A stretch of DNA of 64,000 nt from Streptomyces parvulus (GCF_014648855.1 NZ_BMRX01000010.1:1-64000); one strand, 5' to 3'. Counted from the first letter of the stretch, positions 40,867-50,250 are shown. Notes: generated from the sequence alone by a model not told the origin. Made by a program: numbers and translations.

Positions 40867-41727
40867 TCAGGCGGCCTCCGCCTCGGCCTCCGGGTGGACG
40901 TTCGGAGACAGGGCCGCGAGGGCGGCGGCGACCGCGGCGGTGGCGTGCAGGTCCAGCCGGGCGCTCGTCCCGCGCGCGTGGTGGCGCAGTTCGCTCGCCG
41001 CCAGGGCCAGCAGCTGGGGCAGCAGGTCGGTGCAGCGACGGGCCACCCAGCCGGTGCCCGCGGTGGCGAACCACCACAGGCTCGCGGCCCTACCGGGGGC
41101 GTCGAACTCGCTGTCGGGCGAGGGCGCGGGGCCGGTGGCGGCGCCCCGCTCGGCGAGGAGGGCGTGGAAGCGCAGGGCCAGCTGGCGGTGGCCCCGCTCG
41201 CCGGGGTGCAGCCGGTCCGCGCTCCACATCGAGCGGTCCGTCGTCCACTCCCCCTCGCACGCGTGCAGGTGCACGGCCCCGTAGCGGTCGGACAGGGCGT
41301 GCACCACGTCGTTGACCGCCCGCTGCCGCCGGGCCAGCGGACGGGCGAGCGGGCCCGGCAGCCCCAGCATCTCCCCCGGGTCGGGCAGACACGCGGTGAG
41401 CAGCAGCGCGCCGTGCCCGGTGCAGGCGGCGTACACCGTGTCCAGGCGGGCGGCGACGGCGCCGAGGTCGAAGGTGCGGCGCAGGGTGTCGTTGACGCCG
41501 ACGACGACGGACACGAGGTCGGGCCGGAGGGCGAGCCCGGCCGGCAGCTGCCGCTCGGCCACGTCACCGGTCTGCGCCCCGCTGCGGGCGAGGTTGGTGA
41601 AGTGGACGGGCTGCTCGGCGAGCCCGGCGGCGAGGAGCGCGGCCCAGCCCCGCCGGCCGCGCCCCACCGGATCGCCCACCCCCTCGGTCAGCGAGTCGCC
41701 GAGGGCCACGAAGCGGACCGGTCTCAT
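40867..41727 (-). CDS. SGNH/GDSL-family hydrolase
   Basis: A 286-residue serine esterase or acyl-hydrolase. Block I is VALGDSLTEG with nucleophile Ser12, block III is VVGVNDTLRR (Asn), and block V is DRLHPGERGH with catalytic Asp and His. No signal peptide, so cytoplasmic. Its ATG overlaps the stop of the glycosyltransferase gene before it (41724-41727), coupling it to two glycosyltransferases. It may deacylate or modify the glycolipid or glycan that they make; that is inference. Confidence 0.88.
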   Translation of the reverse strand: MRPVRFVALGDSLTEGVGDPVGRGRRGWAALLAAGLAEQPVHFTNLARSGAQTGDVAERQLPAGLALRPDLVSVVVGVNDTLRRTFDLGAVAARLDTVYAACTGHGALLLTACLPDPGEMLGLPGPLARPLARRQRAVNDVVHALSDRYGAVHLHACEGEWTTDRSMWSADRLHPGERGHRQLALRFHALLAERGAATGPAPSPDSEFDAPGRAASLWWFATAGTGWVARRCTDLLPQLLALAASELRHHARGTSARLDLHATAAVAAALAALSPNVHPEAEAEAA

Positions 41728-42881
41728 GACACCGTCTCCGGCAGTGCGGGCAGCGTCGGCACGGCCGCGTCGTGCGCGGCGAGGAACGCCTCGACCGCCG
41801 TGCCCCAGCCGAAGCACTCCGCACGCGCGCGTGCCCTCGCGCGGCGGTCCGTTTCCCGGCGGGCCAGCAGTGCCTCCACGGCGTCCGCGAAGGCTTCCCC
41901 GCGGTCGGCGGCGACGGCACCGGCTGAGCCGATCACCTCGGGCAGTGCGGACGACGCGCTGGCGACCACGGGCGTGCCGCAGGCCATCGCCTCCAGCGCG
42001 GCCAGTCCGAAGGTCTCGGCCGGTCCGGGGGCCAGGCACACGTCGGCGGAGGCCTGGAGTGCGCCGAGCAGGCCCGGGTCGGCGACGTGGCCGAGGAAGA
42101 CCACCGGCAGCGCCCGCTCCCGCGCGCGTTGTTCGAGCCGGCCCCGCAGCGGCCCGTCCCCGGCCACCACCAGCACCGCCCGGACGCCTCGCCGGCGCAG
42201 CGCGTCGAGGGCGTCGAGGGCGGTGCCGGGCCGCTTCTCCACGGACAGCCGGGAGCACGTCGCGAGAAGGATCTCGTCCCCGCGCGCGAAGCGTGCCCGC
42301 AGACCGGGGTCGCGCAGCGACGGGTGCCGTCCGGCGAGGTCGACGCCCAGCGGGGCCCGTACGACGTTGCGGGCCCCGACGCGGACGAACTCCCGCTCGG
42401 CGAACTCGGTCGTGCACACCACGCGCGCGTACGTGTGCGCCGTGCGGATGTTGAGCGCGTCGGCGGCGCGCCGCGCGGCGGGTTCGGGCAGGCCCCAGGT
42501 GCGCAGGACGCCGTCGGTGGTCTCGTGGGAGACCATCACGGCGGGGACCCGCGCCCTCCGGGCCCACCGGCCGGTCCAGCGCAGCGTGGTGCGGTCGGAC
42601 ACCTCCAGCCGGTCGGGGGCGAGGTCCTCCAGGAGCGTGCTCACCCGCCGCTTGTCGGTGAGGACGCGGTAGCCGCCGGTGCCGGGCAGCAGCGGGCCGG
42701 GCAGGGTGATCACCCGGCCCTGCGCGGTCTCCCGGTCGTCGGCGTGCTCGCCGGGAACGACGAGGACGGGGTCGTGTCCTGCCGCCCGGTATCCCCTGCC
42801 CAGCTCGCGCAGCGCGGTGCGCAGGCCGCCCGAGGCGGGGGCGACGAAGTTGGCGAGCCGGACGATCCGCAGTGCGTTCAT
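41724..42881 (-). CDS. Glycosyltransferase family 4-type
   Basis: A 385-residue GT-B glycosyltransferase. The N-terminal acceptor domain starts RIVRLANFVAPASGGLRTAL, and the C-terminal donor domain has LATCSRLSVEKRPGTALDAL, VVAGDGPLRGRLE and the GT4 nucleotide-sugar site ETFGLAALEAMACGTPVVAS. Start at 42881 overlaps the stop of the preceding glycosyltransferase (ATGA). Donor is probably GDP-mannose or UDP-glucose; acceptor unknown. Confidence 0.88.
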   Translation of the reverse strand: MNALRIVRLANFVAPASGGLRTALRELGRGYRAAGHDPVLVVPGEHADDRETAQGRVITLPGPLLPGTGGYRVLTDKRRVSTLLEDLAPDRLEVSDRTTLRWTGRWARRARVPAVMVSHETTDGVLRTWGLPEPAARRAADALNIRTAHTYARVVCTTEFAEREFVRVGARNVVRAPLGVDLAGRHPSLRDPGLRARFARGDEILLATCSRLSVEKRPGTALDALDALRRRGVRAVLVVAGDGPLRGRLEQRARERALPVVFLGHVADPGLLGALQASADVCLAPGPAETFGLAALEAMACGTPVVASASSALPEVIGSAGAVAADRGEAFADAVEALLARRETDRRARARARAECFGWGTAVEAFLAAHDAAVPTLPALPETVS

Positions 42882-44005
42882 GCCGCCAGCACCGCCTTCC
42901 GCGACGCGAGCACGTCTCCGTAGTGGCCGATCAGCCGGTCGCCGACCGCCGCCCAGGTGCGGCCCTCGACCTTCGCCCGGCCCGCCGTCCCGTAGGCCGC
43001 CCGCAGCACGGGGTCCGCGGCCAGCGACCACACCGCGTCCCGTACGGCGGCCGCGTCGCGCGGCGGTACCAGCAGGCCGGTGCGGCCGTGGTCCACCAGG
43101 TCGAGCGGTCCGCCCGCCGCGGGGGCGACGACGGGCACGCCGGCGGCCATGGCCTCCTGCACGGTCTGGCAGAAGGTCTCGAAGGGACCGGTGTGCGCGA
43201 AGACGTCCAGGGAGGCGAAGATCCGGGCCAGTTCCCCGCCGGTGCGGCGGCCCAGGAAGACGGCGCCGGGCAGCGCCTGCTCCAGACCGGGGCGGCTGGG
43301 CCCGTCCCCGACGACCACCACGCGCACGCCCTCCAGGGCGCAGGCGCCGGCGAGCAGTTCGACCTGCTTCTCGGGGGCGAGCCGGCCGACGTAGCCGACG
43401 ATCAGCTCACCGTTCGGGGCGAGCCGGCGACGCAGCTCCTCGTCCCGCAGGCCCGGCCGGAAGCGGTCGGTGTCCACCCCGCGCGGCCACAGGCTGACCC
43501 GGGGCACGCCGTGGGCCCGGAGGTCGTGCAGGGCGGCGGTGGAGGGGGCGAGGGTGAGGTCGGCGGCGGCGTGCACGGAGCGGATGCGGCGCCAGGCGGC
43601 CGCCTCGCCCGCTCCCATGTAGGTGCGGGCGTATCCGCCGAGGTCGGTCTGGTAGACGGCCACGGCGGGCACGCCGAGCCGGGCGGCGGCGGCCATGCCG
43701 CGGACGCCGAGGACGAAGGGGCTGGCCAGGTGGACGACGTCCGCGCGGTGTTCGGCGATGGCCGCGGCGACGCGCCGGCTGGGGAGGGCGACGCGCACCT
43801 GGGGGTAGCCGGGGAGCGGAAGGGAGGGGACCTTGACGACCGGGCACGGCGCGGACGTGTCCGCCGGCCCGCCGGGCGCGGTGGCCGGGGCGACGACGAC
43901 GCACGAGTGGCCGCGGTCGACGAGGTGCCGGGCGGTCTGGAGCGCGCAGTGGGCGACGCCGTTCACATCGGGGGGAAAGGATTCGGTCACGATGACGACA
44001 CGCAT
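42878..44005 (-). CDS. Glycosyltransferase family 4-type, MgtA/PimB-like
   Basis: A 375-residue GT-B enzyme, first of a coupled three-gene set. N-terminus VIVTESFPPDVNGVAHCAL and the segment VVHLASPFVLGVRGMAAA resemble actinobacterial GDP-mannose-dependent alpha-mannosyltransferases that act on glucuronosyl- or phosphoinositol-lipids. The donor site reads GYVGRLAPEKQVELLAG, VVVGDGPSRPGLE and ETFCQTVQEAMAAGVPVVAP. No membrane span. Exact lipid acceptor is not predictable. Confidence 0.88.
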   Translation of the reverse strand: MRVVIVTESFPPDVNGVAHCALQTARHLVDRGHSCVVVAPATAPGGPADTSAPCPVVKVPSLPLPGYPQVRVALPSRRVAAAIAEHRADVVHLASPFVLGVRGMAAAARLGVPAVAVYQTDLGGYARTYMGAGEAAAWRRIRSVHAAADLTLAPSTAALHDLRAHGVPRVSLWPRGVDTDRFRPGLRDEELRRRLAPNGELIVGYVGRLAPEKQVELLAGACALEGVRVVVVGDGPSRPGLEQALPGAVFLGRRTGGELARIFASLDVFAHTGPFETFCQTVQEAMAAGVPVVAPAAGGPLDLVDHGRTGLLVPPRDAAAVRDAVWSLAADPVLRAAYGTAGRAKVEGRTWAAVGDRLIGHYGDVLASRKAVLAA

Positions 44006-44153
44006 ACCGGTGTTGTCGCCGGACTGGACGTGCTCGCGTCAACGTCGATCTTTCCGGCCGGGGAACGTCCCATGAGCGTTGCCCCGTACGGCCTGGGCGG
44101 TCGGCCGTCGGCCATGTGCGTCGGGCCCGCGGGTCATCCGTCGTTCACGCGGG

Positions 44154-44181
44154 AGGGTGGCGCCGCCCCGTGCGCCACCCT
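44154..44181 (-). terminator. Terminator of the HEAT-repeat gene
   Basis: Ten-base arms AGGGTGGCGC and GCGCCACCCT with an eight-base loop, 13 bp downstream of the minus-strand stop at 44194. Confidence 0.6.
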
Positions 44182-44193
44182 TCTCCGGGCGTC

Positions 44194-45612
44194 TCACACG
44201 GCGGGCGCGTCCGGTCCGAAGCGGCTGCGTACGGCCGTCTGGACCTCGTCCTCCTCGGCCGGATCGGCGGCCAGCCTGCGCAGCCGTTCGACGACGCGGT
44301 TGTCACCGGTCTCGGCGTGGCGTGCGGCGACCTCGCGGGTGGTCTCCTCGCAGTCCCACAGGCACTCGATGGCGAAGCCGGCGGCGAAGGACGGGTCGGT
44401 GGCGGCCAGGGCGCGGGCGGCCCGGCCCCGCAGGTGGGAGGAGGCGGTCTCGCGGTAGATGTGGCGCAGGACGGGGGCGGCACAGGCGATGCCGAGGCGT
44501 CCGGTGCCGTCGACGAGCGTCCACAGGGTCGGCGCGTCGGGACCCTCGCCCCGTACGGCCTCCCGCAGAGCGGCGAGGACGAGGTCGCGGTCCTGGGCGG
44601 CGCCCCGGCAGGCGAGCACACGGCCGGCGGCGGCGCCGAGGGCGTCGGGGCGGTGCGCCCAACCGCGGGCCCGGTCGACGGCGGCGAGGCTGCGCATGCG
44701 CTCGTAGGCGGCGACGGCGGCCTCCACGACCGGCGTCGGACCGGTCGCCGCGGCGCCCTCGATCAGGTCGAGCGCCTCGGGGTCGTGGGCGTCGGCGAGA
44801 TAGTGCAGGGCGGTGCAGCGGGCGCCCTCGGTGCCGGACCGGGCGGCCTCGACGATCTCGGACCGGTCCTCGGGGCCGGCGACGGCGGTGAGGCAGCGGG
44901 CGGCCGGCACATGGAGCGCGGTGCCCCGCTCGACGCCCTGCTCGGCCCATTCGAAGACGGCCCGCACGCTCCAGCCCGGACGCGGGCCGGTGCTGTTCAT
45001 CTGCCGCTGCCAGCGGTCGAAGCTGCCCGTCTCGTGGGCGGCACGCACCCGCGTGGCGATCGATTCGCGCGGGTCGTCGGCCCACAGCCGCCAGGGCCGG
45101 GGCTCGAAGGCGTCCCGCACGGCGACGGCCAGCTCGGCGTCGCCCTCGGGATCGCGCGGGAAGCGCGCCAGCACGGGCGCGGCGAGGGCGCGCAGCCCGG
45201 CGTCGTCGTCGCGCAGCGCCAGCTCGTCCAGGGCCCACGCCCAGTTGACGCCGTGCGCGGCGTAGCGGCGCAGCAGTTCGAGCGCGTCGGTCCTGCCGTA
45301 GGACGCGAGATGGCCGAGGACCGCGAGGGCCAGCCCGGTGCGCGACTCGTCGGCGTTCAGGACGTCCTCGGGGTCGAAGAGGTGGGCCTCGACGGCGTCC
45401 AGGCCGCCGGCCAGGTCGAGGTAGAGGCGGGCGTAGTAGAGGGAGCGGTTCTCGACCTGCCAGTCGTGGCGGGGGTCGTGGAGTACGCAGTGGTTCAGCG
45501 CCGCCAGCGCCTCGGGGCGCGGGGCGGTGAGCGCGTGCAGCGTGCCGTCGCCGCGACCCCGCTGCAGCAGGCCGAGCAGCGTACCGCTGGGCGCTATGAC
45601 CGGATCGAACAT
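44194..45612 (-). CDS. HEAT-repeat-like protein of unknown function
   Basis: A 472-residue helical-repeat protein. Regularly spaced pairs of helices rich in Ala, Leu and Arg recur (for example GLALAVLGHLASYGRTDALE, VVEAAVAAYERMRSLAAVDR, HLRGRAARALAATDPSF), the pattern of HEAT/ARM scaffolds. No enzyme motif, signal peptide or membrane segment. Start at 45612 follows GTGAGG; an open extension to 45816 lacks a ribosome site and reads as low-complexity. It is monocistronic. Likely a protein-binding scaffold; partner unknown. Confidence 0.8.
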   Translation of the reverse strand: MFDPVIAPSGTLLGLLQRGRGDGTLHALTAPRPEALAALNHCVLHDPRHDWQVENRSLYYARLYLDLAGGLDAVEAHLFDPEDVLNADESRTGLALAVLGHLASYGRTDALELLRRYAAHGVNWAWALDELALRDDDAGLRALAAPVLARFPRDPEGDAELAVAVRDAFEPRPWRLWADDPRESIATRVRAAHETGSFDRWQRQMNSTGPRPGWSVRAVFEWAEQGVERGTALHVPAARCLTAVAGPEDRSEIVEAARSGTEGARCTALHYLADAHDPEALDLIEGAAATGPTPVVEAAVAAYERMRSLAAVDRARGWAHRPDALGAAAGRVLACRGAAQDRDLVLAALREAVRGEGPDAPTLWTLVDGTGRLGIACAAPVLRHIYRETASSHLRGRAARALAATDPSFAAGFAIECLWDCEETTREVAARHAETGDNRVVERLRRLAADPAEEDEVQTAVRSRFGPDAPAV

Positions 45613-45944
45613 GGGAAACAGCCTCACATCAAGCGTCGACGCAACCGGGGAACACGCGTTACCTGGCCGTGCGCCAACACGTCGGAGCGCCCGCCGTCTC
45701 TTGCTTGCTGAAGACCATGTTCCTGCCTCTCGTCGGTGGCCCTTGCGAGCCGTGTCACGGCCCGCGCGGTGCGGCAACACCTGCCCAGCCATCACGTCCG
45801 TGAACCACGTCGTCATGATGGCCCGGCGGTCACATCTGCCGCGACCGAAATTTCGGCGGCCTTGTACCGCCTCCCCCGTTTTCAGTGTTTTGCCTGGTCA
45901 GAACGGACGGACCGGATCCGCTTGGGTTCCGGTCCGGCGTCCGC
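45613..45944. other. Intergenic stretch without a recognisable gene
   Basis: 332 bp upstream of the HEAT-repeat gene and downstream of the ankyrin gene. Apart from the hairpin at 45909-45935 I see no gene, repeat or clear promoter. It is less GC-rich at 45830-45900 than its surroundings. Confidence 0.5.
45909..45935 (-). terminator. Hairpin downstream of the ankyrin gene
   Basis: Arms GGACCGGA and TCCGGTCC around an 11-base loop, 10 bp after the ankyrin stop at 45945. Confidence 0.5.
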
Positions 45945-46337
45945 TCACTGCGCGCCGAACAGCTCCAGCAGGTCCGTACGGCCGAACATCCGCGCCGTGT
46001 CGACGGCCGACGGGGTACCGGCGGCCGGGTCCGCGCCGGCCTCCAGGAGCGCCTTCGTCACGTCCGTCTCGCCCTTGAATACCGCTCCGGCGAGCGGGGT
46101 CTGCCCCCGGTCGTTGACCCGGTCCGCGTCGGCGCCGCGGTCCAGCAGGGCGCGTACCGCCTCGGCGTGGCCGTGGTAGGCGGCGAGCATGACGAGACAG
46201 TCCCCGCGGTCGTTGGTGAGATCGGCCGGCACGCCGGCGTCCACGTAGGCCACCAGCTCCTCGGTCCGCCCCTGCCGGGCCAGATCGAAGATCTTGGTCG
46301 CCAGCTCCACGACCTCGGGGTCGGGGGCTTCACTCAT
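45945..46337 (-). CDS. Ankyrin-repeat protein
   Basis: A 130-residue protein made of about three ankyrin repeats: DRGDCLVMLAAYHGHAEAVR, then LLDRGADADRVNDRGQTPLA, then LLEAGADPAAGTPSAVDTAR. The N-terminus is acidic (MSEAPDPEVVEL). Soluble, no other domain; probably a small protein-binding module. The ATG at 46337 begins the acidic N-terminus. It is divergent from smeA with about 270 bp between. Confidence 0.9.
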   Translation of the reverse strand: MSEAPDPEVVELATKIFDLARQGRTEELVAYVDAGVPADLTNDRGDCLVMLAAYHGHAEAVRALLDRGADADRVNDRGQTPLAGAVFKGETDVTKALLEAGADPAAGTPSAVDTARMFGRTDLLELFGAQ

Positions 46338-46606
46338 CGGCCGGACCGCCTCTCACTGCGAACGTTGGGGACTGCGGGGACTGACTGGGTACTCCCGGGT
46401 ACTGCCACGTACGGCGGCGAGCGGTGCCGCCGTGCGGGTGAATCGCCAGGGTACTGGCTCGCGTGCCACTCGTCCGGCCCAGCAAACACGCCGCCAATCG
46501 TGGGATTTCTGCCGAATTTCCCCCATTTGCACCTTTTATCGTATGGATACATGCTGTGAGCCTGGAAGTACTCATGGTGACTGTCCCCGTGAACCAGGAG
46601 AACTCA

Positions 46607-46801
46607 ATGATCCTCTCGATCTCAGGCGTGGTCCTGCTCGGCATCGTCGTCTTCATCTTCTTCCGCAAGGACGGCCTCAAGGCCTCGCACGCGCTCGTCG
46701 CGGTCCTGTTCGGGTTCTATCTCGCGAGCACGGCCATCGCCCCGAGCATCAAGGCGGGCGGCGAGAGCCTGGCGGGGCTGCTCGGCGGAATCAAGTTCTG
46801 A
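46607..46801 (+). CDS. smeA: Small sporulation membrane protein SmeA
   Basis: A 64-residue membrane protein with two spans (SISGVVLLGIVVFIFF and HALVAVLFGFYLASTAIA), directly before the FtsK-like gene. In S. coelicolor SmeA is a small septum-associated protein that recruits SffA during sporulation septation. ATG at 46607 has AGGAG six bases upstream and starts at the first span; an ATG at 46574 would add 11 residues. The gene pair, sizes and order match smeA-sffA. Regulation by sporulation factors is known for the S. coelicolor pair; I could not place a sigmaWhiG or WhiA site with confidence. Confidence 0.82.
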   Translation: MILSISGVVLLGIVVFIFFRKDGLKASHALVAVLFGFYLASTAIAPSIKAGGESLAGLLGGIKF

Positions 46802-46853
46802 CGCCCCCTCACCCACCCGACCCCCCTCACGTACGCACTTCCAGGAGGCAGCA

Positions 46854-48668
46854 GTGGCCCGGCGGCCCCTCCCCCGCATTCTGAGCAACGGCGGCGCACA
46901 GCTCGCCCGGAGCCGGGAGCTGGCCCGGACGGCGGCCGACAGCGCCACCGACGTCCTCCAGCCGCTGATCACGATCGGCCGCGGCCTGCGCAGGCTGGCC
47001 GCAGCCGGGCGGCGCAAATGGACCGAGACCCCCAAGGACCGCCGCGGTGCGCTGCTGTTCCTGGCGGCCTCGGTGGTCCTGGTCGTGGCGCTCGTGCCGT
47101 ACGGCCCGCTGCTCGCCGTCATCGCCCTGATGGCGGCGGCAGCCTGGCAGGGCAGGGACCGCACCCCGCCCGAGCCCGAGGGCCCCGACGACTCCCAGAC
47201 CCAGCGCCTCCAGTCCCTCTACGAGGCCCTGGTCCCGTACTTCTCGCTGGCTGAGGACCCCGACCCCCTCTACGCCCACGGCGGCGCGTGGGAGAAGGCG
47301 TTCCCGGCCTACGAGTTCGACGACGGCGGCCGCTTCACCCACCTGGTGATCCGCTACCCCGCCTACTTCACCGACGGTGAGGCCGGCGCCCGGTCCCGCA
47401 TCGAGCACCTGCTCACCGCGAAGTCCGGCCGGGGCCGCGAGTACCACTTCACGTGGGACGAGGAGGCCAACCACCTCTCCGTCGACGTGCTCCCGGCGCT
47501 CCCCACCGACATCGCCGCCCAGCGATTCGTCACCGCGCCCGGCGAGACCGTCCTCGGCTTCACCGACCCGACCCGGGTCCAGCGCACGCTCCCGCTCACC
47601 CACGGCGAGGAGCGGCGCGACGTCCCGCCGGTCGTCTGGCGCACCGGCGTCCGCTCGACCGAACCCCACCTGCTGGTCCTGGGCCAGCCCGGCACCGGCA
47701 CCTCCACCCTGCTGCGCTCGATCGCCCTCCAGGCGCTGCACCACGGCGACCTGCTGATCGTCGACGGCGGCGGCACCGGCGAGTACGCCTGCCTGGTCGG
47801 CCGGGACGGCGTCCTGGCCGTCGAGTCCGGCCTCACCGGAGCGCTCACCAGCCTGGAGTGGGCCGCCGCCGAGACCGAGCGCCGGCTGATCTCGGTCAAC
47901 CGGGCACGCCAGGAGGGGCAGGCTCCGCCGGACGACACCCGGCGGCCCCTGTGGGTCTTCCTGGACCGCCCGAGCGCCTTCAGCCACCTCGCCACCGCCG
48001 AGGGCCGCAGGGACCCGCAGTCCCTGCTCCAGGTCCCGCTGCGGCACGGCCGCGCCGCACACGTGACCGTGGTCGTCGCGGACCAGCTGGACGCCCTGGA
48101 GGGCCTAGGCGACGGCGTACGGCAGCACACCCGCGCCCGGGTCGTGCTCGGCCCGGCCACGGCGGACGAACTGACCGCCGCGCTGGGCGCTCCCCCGCAC
48201 ACCACGCCCGTCGACCAGGTTCCCCCCGGCCGGGGGTACGCGCGCCTGGGCAACGGACCGGTGCACCGCCTCCAGGTCCCGGCCACCCCCGACCCCTACG
48301 ACGACGCCACGAGCGACGCCCACCGGCAGGCGGTGCTCGACCTCCTCCCCCCGCGCACCACACCGGCGGACGGTGAGCGGGCGCCGGTCCCTCCGGAGGC
48401 GGAGGCCGCCGGGGAGGCGGCGGAGCCCGAGCCGGTGTCGATGGCGAAGCAGGACCCGCCGGCCCGGAGCGGGGCCGAGCAGGACCCGCCGGACGACAGC
48501 GGACCGGCGGCCCACGCGCCGGAGCCCCCGGCCGGGGAGACGACGCGGGGTACGGGGACACCGGAGTTCACGGCGGTGCCGGGCGCACCGGGCGTGCCGG
48601 AGGCGGCGGGCGACCCGGCTCCCGTGGAGCCGGTCCCCGTCAAGGCCGCCGCGGCGGAGGGTTCCTGA
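46854..48668 (+). CDS. sffA: SpoIIIE/FtsK-like protein SffA
   Basis: A 604-residue FtsK/SpoIIIE-related protein targeted by SmeA to sporulation septa in S. coelicolor. Two membrane spans lie near the N-terminus (LLFLAASVVLVVALVPYGPL and LLAVIALMAAAAWQ). The ATPase core starts about 270, but the P-loop reads GQPGTGTST (277-285) with Thr283 where the Walker A lysine should be, and the Walker B is LWVFLDRP without a following Glu. The last 130 residues are Pro/Glu/Ala-rich. GTG start at 46854 follows CCAGGAGG. Motor activity is therefore doubtful on sequence alone. Confidence 0.85.
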   Translation: MARRPLPRILSNGGAQLARSRELARTAADSATDVLQPLITIGRGLRRLAAAGRRKWTETPKDRRGALLFLAASVVLVVALVPYGPLLAVIALMAAAAWQGRDRTPPEPEGPDDSQTQRLQSLYEALVPYFSLAEDPDPLYAHGGAWEKAFPAYEFDDGGRFTHLVIRYPAYFTDGEAGARSRIEHLLTAKSGRGREYHFTWDEEANHLSVDVLPALPTDIAAQRFVTAPGETVLGFTDPTRVQRTLPLTHGEERRDVPPVVWRTGVRSTEPHLLVLGQPGTGTSTLLRSIALQALHHGDLLIVDGGGTGEYACLVGRDGVLAVESGLTGALTSLEWAAAETERRLISVNRARQEGQAPPDDTRRPLWVFLDRPSAFSHLATAEGRRDPQSLLQVPLRHGRAAHVTVVVADQLDALEGLGDGVRQHTRARVVLGPATADELTAALGAPPHTTPVDQVPPGRGYARLGNGPVHRLQVPATPDPYDDATSDAHRQAVLDLLPPRTTPADGERAPVPPEAEAAGEAAEPEPVSMAKQDPPARSGAEQDPPDDSGPAAHAPEPPAGETTRGTGTPEFTAVPGAPGVPEAAGDPAPVEPVPVKAAAAEGS

Positions 48669-48674
48669 GGCGCC

Positions 48675-48710
48675 GGCCGGGGCGGAGCGACCCATCGCCG
48701 CGCCCCGGCC
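48675..48710. terminator. Hairpin between convergent sffA and the MocR gene
   Basis: Ten-base arms GGCCGGGGCG and CGCCCCGGCC, 16-base loop, 6 bp after the sffA stop and 32 bp from the MocR stop. It can serve both genes. Confidence 0.6.
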
Positions 48711-48742
48711 GCCCGCCGCACCCCATCCGTGGCCGCCTCCCG

Positions 48743-50245
48743 CTACGCCACGAAAGTCCGCGGAGGCTCGCCGCCGCTCCCGGCCCCGCCGCTCTCCACC
48801 AGCCGCGCCGCCGCGGCCAGCCGGACCGCCGCCTCCTCGGCCACCGCGCCGCCGACGGTGAACGGCAGCCGGACGTACCCCTCGAAGGCACCGTCGACGC
48901 CGAAGCGCGGACCGGACGGGACCCGCACGCCCACCCGCTCCCCCGCCTCCGCGAGCCGGGAGCCGGACAGGCCGCCGGTGCGCACCCACAGGGTGAGGCC
49001 GCCCCGCGGCACCTCGAACTCCCAGTCCGGCAGCGCGCCCCGTACGGCCGCCACCAGCTCGTCCCGGTTCTGCCTGGCCTGCTCCCGGCGCACCGTGACG
49101 GCCTGCTCCCAGCCGCCGGTGCTGAACAGCCAGTTCACGGCCAGCTGCTCCAGTACGGGCGTGCCCAGGTCGGCGTAGGCGCGCGCGGCGACCAGGCTGC
49201 GGATGACGTCCGGCGCGGCGCGGACCCAGCCGATGCGCATCCCGGCCCAGAAGGCCTTACTGGCCGAACCGACCGTGACGACGGTGGACCCGGCCGGGTC
49301 GAAGGCGCACACCGGACGCGGCATCTCGACGTCGTCGTCCAGCCACAGCTCGCTCATCGTCTCGTCGGCCACGAGCACGGTGCCGGCCGACCGGGCCGCG
49401 TCCACGAGCCGGCGCCGCTGGTCGTCGTCGGCGAGGGCTCCGGTGGGGTTGTGGAAGTCGGCGACGACGTAGGCGACGCGCGGGGCGGCATCGCGCAGCA
49501 CCTGGCGCCAGCGGTCGACGTCCCATCCGGTCAGCCCCTCGGCCATCGCGACGGGCACGAGCCGGGCGCCCGCCTCGCGCATCAGCTGGAGGATGTTGGC
49601 GTAGGAGGGGGACTCCACGGCGATGCGCTCCCCGCGGCCGCCGAAGAGGTGGCAGATGGCGTCGATCGCGCCCATCGCCCCCGTGGTCACCATGATCTGC
49701 TCGGGCATGGTGGGGATGCCCCGCGCGGTGTACCGCTCGGCGATCATGGCGCGCAGGGCGGGCAGTCCGGCCGGATAGTCGCCGTGCGTGTGCGCGTACG
49801 GCGGCAGCTCCTCCAGGGCACCCTGCACGGCGCGGGTCAGCCAGGGCTCGGGCGCGGGGAGCGCCGCGCAGCCCAGGTCGATCATCGAACCGAGGGCCTC
49901 GGGCGGCAGCGGCTCCAGTCCGCGGGCCGGGAGCGGGTTCCCGGCCGGCACGGCGGTCCAGCTGCCCGCGCCGCGCCGCGACTCCAGGAAGCCCTCCGCG
50001 CGCAGCGCCTCGTAGGCGGCGGCGACGGTGGTGCGGCTGACCGTCAGGGCGAGGGCCAGCTCGCGTTCGGCGGGCAGCCGCGCGGCGACCGGTACCCGGC
50101 CCTCCAGGACCAGCAGCCGGATGCCGTCGGCGAGCGCGCGGTAGGCGGGCGGGCGGCGGGTGCCGGGCCCGGCGGGGCGGTCCTGCTGGGAGCCGAGCAG
50201 CCGGGCGAGCTGACCGGCCCCCACGGCTGAAGTCCACTGCGTCAT
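48743..50245 (-). CDS. MocR/PdxR-type regulator (GntR winged helix fused to class I aminotransferase fold)
   Basis: A 500-residue transcription factor. Winged helix at about 35-100 (RLPAERELALALTVSRTTVA), then an aminotransferase-like domain with the PLP-binding Lys330 in VGSASKAFWAGMRIGW and the cofactor-site segments VTTGAMGAIDAI and DFHNPTGAL. It is divergent from a YczE-like membrane protein gene, a frequent pairing for one MocR subgroup. It probably regulates that gene in response to PLP or an amino compound. Start at 50245; longer frame upstream runs into the promoter region. Confidence 0.92.
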   Translation of the reverse strand: MTQWTSAVGAGQLARLLGSQQDRPAGPGTRRPPAYRALADGIRLLVLEGRVPVAARLPAERELALALTVSRTTVAAAYEALRAEGFLESRRGAGSWTAVPAGNPLPARGLEPLPPEALGSMIDLGCAALPAPEPWLTRAVQGALEELPPYAHTHGDYPAGLPALRAMIAERYTARGIPTMPEQIMVTTGAMGAIDAICHLFGGRGERIAVESPSYANILQLMREAGARLVPVAMAEGLTGWDVDRWRQVLRDAAPRVAYVVADFHNPTGALADDDQRRRLVDAARSAGTVLVADETMSELWLDDDVEMPRPVCAFDPAGSTVVTVGSASKAFWAGMRIGWVRAAPDVIRSLVAARAYADLGTPVLEQLAVNWLFSTGGWEQAVTVRREQARQNRDELVAAVRGALPDWEFEVPRGGLTLWVRTGGLSGSRLAEAGERVGVRVPSGPRFGVDGAFEGYVRLPFTVGGAVAEEAAVRLAAAARLVESGGAGSGGEPPRTFVA

Positions 50246-50250
50246 GGAAA

